Positions 5,800-10,060 of a stretch of 10,060 nt of DNA are shown here, one piece after another. The first letter of the stretch is position 1; every line of letters starts with the position of its first letter. A program made the position numbers and the translations under genes. The notes under the pieces are model-generated. The model did no database searches, was not told where the DNA came from, and saw only the letters and a list, made by a program, of their open reading frames with translations. Origin of the DNA: Betaproteobacteria bacterium RIFCSPLOWO2_02_FULL_68_150 (GTDB taxonomy: Bacteria; Pseudomonadota; Gammaproteobacteria; Burkholderiales; SG8-39); NCBI GenBank assembly GCA_001771975.1, contig MERE01000086.1, positions 1-10,060 on the forward strand, written 5' to 3'.

Positions 5800-7391
5800 G
5801 CGAAGTCATGATCCAGTACCTTGCTGCGGCCGGCATCCGCCACGTCTTCGGCTATCCGGGCGATCCGTCGGTCGAATTCATGGAAGCCGCGCGCCGCAAC
5901 GGCCTCGAATTCGTGCTCGGGCGCCGCGAGGGCACCGCGGGCCTGATGGCGCAGGCCTACGGCACGCTCACCGGAAGGCCGGGCGTGTGCCTGTCCACGC
6001 TTGGTCCGGGTTCGTCCAATCTGGTCAACGCGGTGGCGAATGCGTGGCTCGATCGCGTGCCGATGCTCGCGATCTCGGGCCAGATCGAGGGCAAGCGCGA
6101 GCCGTTTTTCACCCACCAGGTGCTCGACCACAATCGGATCTTCTCGCCGGTGAGCAAATGGACCACGGTCGTGCGCCCCGATGCCGTAGCCACCCAGATG
6201 CGCAAGGCCTTGCGCATCGCGATGGCCGAGCGGCCGGGATCGGTCCATCTTACCACCGCTGCGGACGTCGTTGGCGCGCCCGCGAGCGACGACCGGATCG
6301 CGCTGGCGCCGACGGCGGAGCACCGCTCAGTGCAGGTGTTCGCGACTTCCGGCGTGGATGCCGATCCGGTGAAGCAGTTGAGGAATGCCCGGCGCCCCGT
6401 TGTGCTCGCGGGGATTTCGGCGTTGCGCGCCGGCGCCACCGCCGCGCTGGTGCGGTTTGCCGAAACGATCGGCTGCCCGGTGGTCGTGTCTCCGATGGCC
6501 AAGGGCGTGATGCCCGAGGACCATGCGCTTTATGCGGGCACGCTCGACATGGCGTGCAATCAGCATGTCTGGAAGTTCCTCAAGGGCGCGGACCTGCTGC
6601 TGTGCGCGGGCTTCGACGCGGTGGAGTTGATCAAGCCCTGGTCGCTCGCGGTGCCCACGCTGCACATCGACAGCACGCCGAACACCGATCAGATCTACCC
6701 GGCCCAGATCGAGCTGGTCGGCCCGATCCCGGGCATCCTCGATGCGCTCGCCGACGCCTGCGGCGCGCTCGGGCGATGGAGCGAAGCCGAGATCGCAGCG
6801 CACCGCAGCGGCCTGCGGGAGGCGTATTACGCCGGCCGCGTCGCCGGCAAGCTCAATCCGACCGACGTGATCGACGTGGTGCGCGCGGCGCTGCCGCGCG
6901 ACACCGTCGCCGCCACCGACGTGGGCTCGCACAAGCTGCTGGTGGGGCAGGGATGGACCACTCATGCGCCGCGCACGCTGCTGATGACGAACGGCCTGTC
7001 TTCGATGGGCTATTCGCTGCCCGCGGCGATCGCGGCAAAGATCGTGCATCCGCGGCTCCCGGTGGTGAGCTTCATCGGCGACGGCGGCTTCGCCATGGTG
7101 CAGGGCGAACTGGGGCTGGCAGCGGCACTGAAGATCGATCCGGTGGTGATCGTTTTCTGCGACGGCAGCTTGAACCGCATCGAACTGAAGCAGCGCAAGC
7201 GCAACTACCCGAGCTGGGGCACCCTGATCGAGCCGGTGGACCTGGCGCAACTGGCGCCGGCGATGGGCTGCGACGGCGTGATGGTGGATAACGCTGCCGC
7301 GCTGCAGGACGCGCTTTCGCGGCGTGCGCCTGGGCGACCGCTCGTGATCGGCGCCGCGATCGACCCCGCGCAGTACGCTGCGCAATTCTGA
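5790..7391 (+). CDS. thiamine pyrophosphate-binding protein, acetolactate synthase-like
   Basis: A 533-residue ThDP-dependent enzyme of the acetolactate synthase/benzoylformate decarboxylase fold. The N-terminal PYR domain (about 1-165) carries the cofactor-activating E48 in LGRREGTAG and LSTLGPGSSNLVNAVANAW; a central domain spans about 195-320; the PP domain (about 350-520) has GDG at 430-432. At the position of the usual paired Asn of GDG-x(24-27)-NN it has C457-D458 (VFCDGSLNRIE), with spacing conserved, so D458 would replace the Mg-binding Asn. It would bind ThDP-Mg and act on a 2-oxoacid by decarboxylation or carboligation. It is probably not the biosynthetic acetolactate synthase, because no small regulatory subunit follows and the setting is catabolic. 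The ATG fits the family N-terminus (MNVSEVMIQYLAAAGIRHVF) but lacks a Shine-Dalgarno. It heads a plus-strand operon; the TctC relic begins 15 nt downstream. Related annotated enzymes include sulfopyruvate and phosphonopyruvate decarboxylases, but nothing here picks one. Confidence 0.9.
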   Translation: MNVSEVMIQYLAAAGIRHVFGYPGDPSVEFMEAARRNGLEFVLGRREGTAGLMAQAYGTLTGRPGVCLSTLGPGSSNLVNAVANAWLDRVPMLAISGQIEGKREPFFTHQVLDHNRIFSPVSKWTTVVRPDAVATQMRKALRIAMAERPGSVHLTTAADVVGAPASDDRIALAPTAEHRSVQVFATSGVDADPVKQLRNARRPVVLAGISALRAGATAALVRFAETIGCPVVVSPMAKGVMPEDHALYAGTLDMACNQHVWKFLKGADLLLCAGFDAVELIKPWSLAVPTLHIDSTPNTDQIYPAQIELVGPIPGILDALADACGALGRWSEAEIAAHRSGLREAYYAGRVAGKLNPTDVIDVVRAALPRDTVAATDVGSHKLLVGQGWTTHAPRTLLMTNGLSSMGYSLPAAIAAKIVHPRLPVVSFIGDGGFAMVQGELGLAAALKIDPVVIVFCDGSLNRIELKQRKRNYPSWGTLIEPVDLAQLAPAMGCDGVMVDNAAALQDALSRRAPGRPLVIGAAIDPAQYAAQF

Positions 7392-7406
7392 ATCGGAGAA
7401 AGCCAA

Positions 7407-7526
7407 ATGACGCGAATCCTCGCCACGGCCATGGCCGTCCTGTTGTCACTTTGCGCGCAGGCGCAGAACTGGCCGGCGAAACCGATCCGCCTGGTGGTGC
7501 GCAGGGCCGGGATCAAGGCGAACTGA
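7407..7526 (+). pseudogene. TctC/Bug-type tripartite tricarboxylate transporter substrate-binding protein, internal-deletion relic (39 codons)
   Basis: A short open frame reads MTRILATAMAVLLSLCAQAQ, a complete Sec signal peptide with cleavage likely after AQA, then NWPAKPIRLVV, the standard first strand of Bug/TctC solute-binding proteins, which normally continues with P-F-P-P-G-G. Here it jumps directly to RRAGIKAN and a stop, which matches the very C-terminal end of these proteins (family endings such as VVRxAGIK). About 280 residues in between are missing and the frame is kept. The junction lies at about 7494-7505, where CTGGTGGTG could have served as microhomology between the N-terminal LVV and a C-terminal VV codon pair. 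GGAG at 7395-7398 is eight bases before the ATG, so the relic may still be translated. Intact family members are about 320-330 residue periplasmic carboxylate-binding proteins that feed TctAB permeases. It sits 15 nt after the ThDP gene and 5 nt before the FAD enzyme. Confidence 0.75.
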
Positions 7527-7531
7527 GAGCG

Positions 7532-9016
7532 ATGAAGATGCAGGATTGGGATGTGATCGTGGTGGGCGCCGGCAACGCGGCCTTCTGTGCGGGGCTCGCG
7601 GCGCGCGAAACGGCAGCGCGGGTGCTGGTGCTCGAGCGCGCGCCGCAGGAGGAATCGGGCGGCAATTCGCGCTTCACGGCGGGCGCGATGCGCGTCGCCT
7701 ACAACGGCGTAGAGGACCTGCGCCGCCTGATGCCGGATCTGACCGACGACGAAGTCGCGCGCACCGATTTCGGCACCTATACCGAGGAGCAGTTCCTCGA
7801 CGACATGGGCCGCATCACGCAGTACCGCTGCGATCCCGATCTCACCGAGATCCTCGTCAAGCGCAGCTTCGAGACGCTGCTCTGGATGCGCGCGAAAGGC
7901 GTGCGCTTCGCGCCGATCTGGGGGCGCCAGGCATTCAAGGTGGATGGCAAGTTCAAGTTCTGGGGCGGGCTTACGGTCGAGGCCTGGGGCGGCGGGCCGG
8001 GCCTGGTCGAGGCGCTCACCGCGGCGGCGAGGAAGAACGGCATCGAGATCTGGTACTCGTCGCCGGCGATGGCGCTCATCCATGACGACGCCGGCGTGCG
8101 CGGCGTGCGCGTGCGGCGCGAAGGCAAGACCGTGGAAGTGCGCGCCAAGACCGTGGTGCTCGCGGGTGGCGGCTTTCAGGCCAGCCCGGAATGGCGCGCG
8201 CGCTATCTCGGCCCGGGCTGGGATCTGGCCAAGGTGCGCGGCACGCGCTTCAACACCGGCGACGTGATCCGCATGGCGCTCGACGCGGGCGCCGCGGCGG
8301 CGGGCCACTGGTCCGGCTGCCACGCGGTCGGCTGGGAACGCAACGCGCCCGAATTCGGCGACCTCGCCGTGGGTGATGCGTTCCAGAAGCACTCGTATCC
8401 GTTTGGCATCATGCTCAACGCCACCGGGCGGCGCTTCGTCGACGAGGGCGCGGATTTCCGCAACTACACCTACGCCAAGTACGGGCGCGTGATCCTCGAG
8501 CAGCCGGGACAGTTTGCCTGGCAGATTTTCGATGCCAGGGTCAAGCACCTGCTGCGCGACGAGTACAAGATCAAGCAGGTCACCAGGCGGGTCGCGAATA
8601 CGCTGGAGGCCCTCGTGCTTCAACTCGACGACGTCGACGCGGCGGCGGCGCTGGTGGAGATCCAGCGCTACAACGCCGCGGTGAGAACCGAGATCCCGTT
8701 CAACCCCACAGTCAAGGACGGGCGCTGCGCGCAGGGCCTCGCGGTGCCGAAATCGAACTGGGCCAACGTGCTCGATGCGCCGCCTTTCGAAGCCTACGCG
8801 GTCACCTGCGGCATCACGTTCACGTTCGGCGGGTTGCGCATCAATACCGATGCCCAGGTGATCTCTACCGAGGGCACGCCGATCCCCGGCCTGTATGCGG
8901 CGGGCGAGCTGGTCGGGGGGATCTTCTACTTCAACTACGCGGGCGGCAGCGGCCTCACGAATGGCTCGGTGTTCGGGCGCATCGCGGGCACCAACGCGGC
9001 CCGCGGCGGGCGCTGA
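7532..9016 (+). CDS. FAD-dependent dehydrogenase, tricarballylate dehydrogenase TcuA-like
   Basis: A 494-residue flavoprotein of the fumarate reductase/succinate dehydrogenase flavoprotein family. The N-terminal dinucleotide motif GAGNAAFCA starts at G12, with E35 (VLVLE) to bind the FAD ribose, followed by GGNSRFTAGAMR (43-54), which matches TcuA-like proteins. A second FAD-contacting part at the C-terminus reads GLYAAGELVGGIFYFNYAGGSGLTNGS. GITFTFGGLRI takes the place of the HTMGG motif of true fumarate reductases. TcuA oxidises tricarballylate to cis-aconitate; this family contains many paralogues acting on other carboxylates and no tcuB or tcuC gene is present here, so only the reaction class is supported. 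Start ATG 7532 gives MKMQDWDVIVVG; ATG 7538 has the better-spaced GAGAG (8 nt) and is a credible alternative. An upstream extension to 7451 would only overlap the TctC relic. The aminotransferase gene begins 14 nt after the stop. Confidence 0.88.
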   Translation: MKMQDWDVIVVGAGNAAFCAGLAARETAARVLVLERAPQEESGGNSRFTAGAMRVAYNGVEDLRRLMPDLTDDEVARTDFGTYTEEQFLDDMGRITQYRCDPDLTEILVKRSFETLLWMRAKGVRFAPIWGRQAFKVDGKFKFWGGLTVEAWGGGPGLVEALTAAARKNGIEIWYSSPAMALIHDDAGVRGVRVRREGKTVEVRAKTVVLAGGGFQASPEWRARYLGPGWDLAKVRGTRFNTGDVIRMALDAGAAAAGHWSGCHAVGWERNAPEFGDLAVGDAFQKHSYPFGIMLNATGRRFVDEGADFRNYTYAKYGRVILEQPGQFAWQIFDARVKHLLRDEYKIKQVTRRVANTLEALVLQLDDVDAAAALVEIQRYNAAVRTEIPFNPTVKDGRCAQGLAVPKSNWANVLDAPPFEAYAVTCGITFTFGGLRINTDAQVISTEGTPIPGLYAAGELVGGIFYFNYAGGSGLTNGSVFGRIAGTNAARGGR

Positions 9017-9023
9017 GCGCAGG

Positions 9024-9039
9024 CCCGCCGGTGGGTTTT
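9024..9039 (+). promoter_or_regulatory. small GC hairpin plus T run over the aminotransferase start
   Basis: CCCG (9024-9027) can pair with TGGG (9032-9035, one G-T pair) around a CCGG loop, followed by TTTT (9036-9039). The stem is only 3-4 bp, so termination is doubtful. Because it includes the GTG start it could reduce initiation. Confidence 0.2.
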
Positions 9040-10060
9040 CTTTCGGCCCGCGTCGCGCGCACCCGGATCTCCGCTTCGGCCGTGGCGGCGCAGCGGGCGC
9101 GCGAGCTGCGCGCGGCCGGCGTCGACATCGTCGAGTTGGCGCAAGGCGAACCGGACTTCAATACGCCGGACCACGTCATGGATGCAGCGTACCGCGCGAT
9201 GCGCGCCGGGCAGACGCATTACACGCAGGTCGACGGCACGCCCGAGCTGAAAGCGGCCATCGTGGAGAAGTTCCGCCGCGAGAACGGCCTTGTCTGCAAG
9301 CCGGAGAACATCTCGGCGGGGGCGGGCGGCAAGCAGGTGCTGCACAACGCGCTCATGGCGACGCTCGACCCGGGCGACGAAGTGCTCATTCCGGCGCCCA
9401 CGTGGGTGGCGTATGCCGACATGACGCACTATGCGCAGGGCACGCCCGTCTGGGTGCCGACTCGCGCAGAGAACGGCTTCAAGCTGCAACCCGCCGAACT
9501 CGAGGCGGCGATCACGCCGCGCACGAAATGGCTGATGCTCAATTCGCCGTCGAACCCGACCGGCGCCGTCTTCAGCGCCGGGGAATTGGGCGCGCTCGCG
9601 GCGGTGCTCGAGCGTCACCCGCAGGTGTGGACGATCGCCGACGACATGTACGAGCACATCCTGTACGACGGACGCCGCTTCGCGACGCTTGCCGTCGTTG
9701 CGCCGCAGCTCGCAGCGCGCACGCTCACCGTAAACGGAGTTTCGAAAACCTATGCCATGACCGGCTGGCGGCTCGGCTATGCGGCGGGTCCCGCAGAGCT
9801 GATCCGCGCCATGGCGCGCCTGCAGGCGCAGAGTTCGCTCAACCCGTCCTCAGTCAGCCAGGCTGCCGCGGTCGCGGCACTCAACGGACCGCAGGAAATC
9901 GTCGCGCAGCGATGCGCGGAATTGCAGGCGCGCCGCGACGCGATCCTGCCGCGCCTCGCCGCGATTCCGGGGCTTGCCTGCACCGAGCCGCACGGCGCGT
10001 TCTATTTCTACGTCTCCTGCGCCGGCTGGCTCGGCAAGCGCACGCCGCAGGGAAAGGCGC
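9031..10060 (+). CDS. class I/II pyridoxal phosphate-dependent aminotransferase (aspartate aminotransferase type), cut by the right edge
   Basis: 343 codons of an aminotransferase of fold type I, about 85 percent of the usual 390-400 residues; the C-terminus, with the substrate-carboxylate Arg, lies outside. Visible features are RTRISASAVAAQRARELRAAG at the N-terminus, LAQGEPDFNTPDH (the family's xGEPDFxTP motif), TPELKAAI, NSPSNPTG (171-178, with N175 contacting PLP), ADDMYEH (D204 binding the pyridine nitrogen, Y207 the PLP oxygen), the Schiff-base K239 in VSKTYAMTGWRLGY, and R247. It transfers an amino group between an amino acid and a 2-oxoacid; aspartate, aromatic or other specificity is not decidable. 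The start is GTG 9031, 14 nt after the FAD enzyme; no in-frame ATG lies near the expected N-terminus and the Shine-Dalgarno is weak. A short hairpin (9024-9035) followed by TTTT covers this start. Within the operon it could generate or remove the 2-oxoacid used by the ThDP enzyme. Confidence 0.9.
   Translation, partial: MGFLSARVARTRISASAVAAQRARELRAAGVDIVELAQGEPDFNTPDHVMDAAYRAMRAGQTHYTQVDGTPELKAAIVEKFRRENGLVCKPENISAGAGGKQVLHNALMATLDPGDEVLIPAPTWVAYADMTHYAQGTPVWVPTRAENGFKLQPAELEAAITPRTKWLMLNSPSNPTGAVFSAGELGALAAVLERHPQVWTIADDMYEHILYDGRRFATLAVVAPQLAARTLTVNGVSKTYAMTGWRLGYAAGPAELIRAMARLQAQSSLNPSSVSQAAAVAALNGPQEIVAQRCAELQARRDAILPRLAAIPGLACTEPHGAFYFYVSCAGWLGKRTPQGKA

Noticed and set aside
1..10060. 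CRISPR array, tRNA, rRNA, insertion sequence or prophage genes
   Set aside because: No regularly spaced repeats, cloverleaf-like or rRNA sequence, transposase or phage protein was recognised on either strand.

Overview
The window is high-GC DNA with the gene content of a betaproteobacterium, most likely in or near Burkholderiales. This rests on the codon use, a remnant of a Bug/TctC-type solute-binding protein, and a dense set of carboxylate- and amino-acid-catabolism enzymes. This is inference from family content; no rRNA or other phylogenetic marker is present.

Left part (1-1876), mixed and accessory in character. At the left edge is the start of a minus-strand alpha/beta hydrolase that runs out of the window. 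Then come two consecutive small two-gene modules on the minus strand, both resembling toxin-antitoxin cassettes. One is an intact DUF4258 gene overlapping by 4 nt with a small partner gene (1509 to 959). The other is a DUF433 antitoxin plus DUF5615 PIN-like toxin pair (820 to about 300) that is broken by three apparent single-base indels. About 365 bases without a convincing gene (1510-1876), visibly less GC-rich, separate this from the rest.

Middle part (1877-5751), metabolic genes. A D-2-hydroxyacid dehydrogenase is followed after 37 nt by an S9-family prolyl oligopeptidase-like serine peptidase on the same strand. The peptidase converges on, and overlaps by 26 nt, a minus-strand NAD(P)-dependent dehydrogenase of the 3-hydroxyisobutyrate/6-phosphogluconate dehydrogenase superfamily with a DUF1932 C-terminus.

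Right part (5790-10060), a tight plus-strand operon. It is divergent from the DUF1932 gene across only 38 bp. It encodes a thiamine-diphosphate enzyme of the acetolactate synthase type, a 39-codon relic of a TctC solute-binding protein, a TcuA-like FAD-dependent dehydrogenase, and a class I aminotransferase cut by the right edge. Spacers are 5-15 nt.

Together the operon and its divergent neighbour look like a catabolic route for a small carboxylate or amino acid: transamination, ThDP-dependent C-C cleavage or decarboxylation, flavin oxidation or reduction, and a beta-hydroxyacid-type dehydrogenase. The substrate cannot be read from the sequence. The most notable finding is the TctC relic, which keeps its ribosome-binding site, complete signal peptide, first mature residues and last eight residues while almost the whole binding domain is missing. 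I see no CRISPR array, tRNA, rRNA or insertion sequence.
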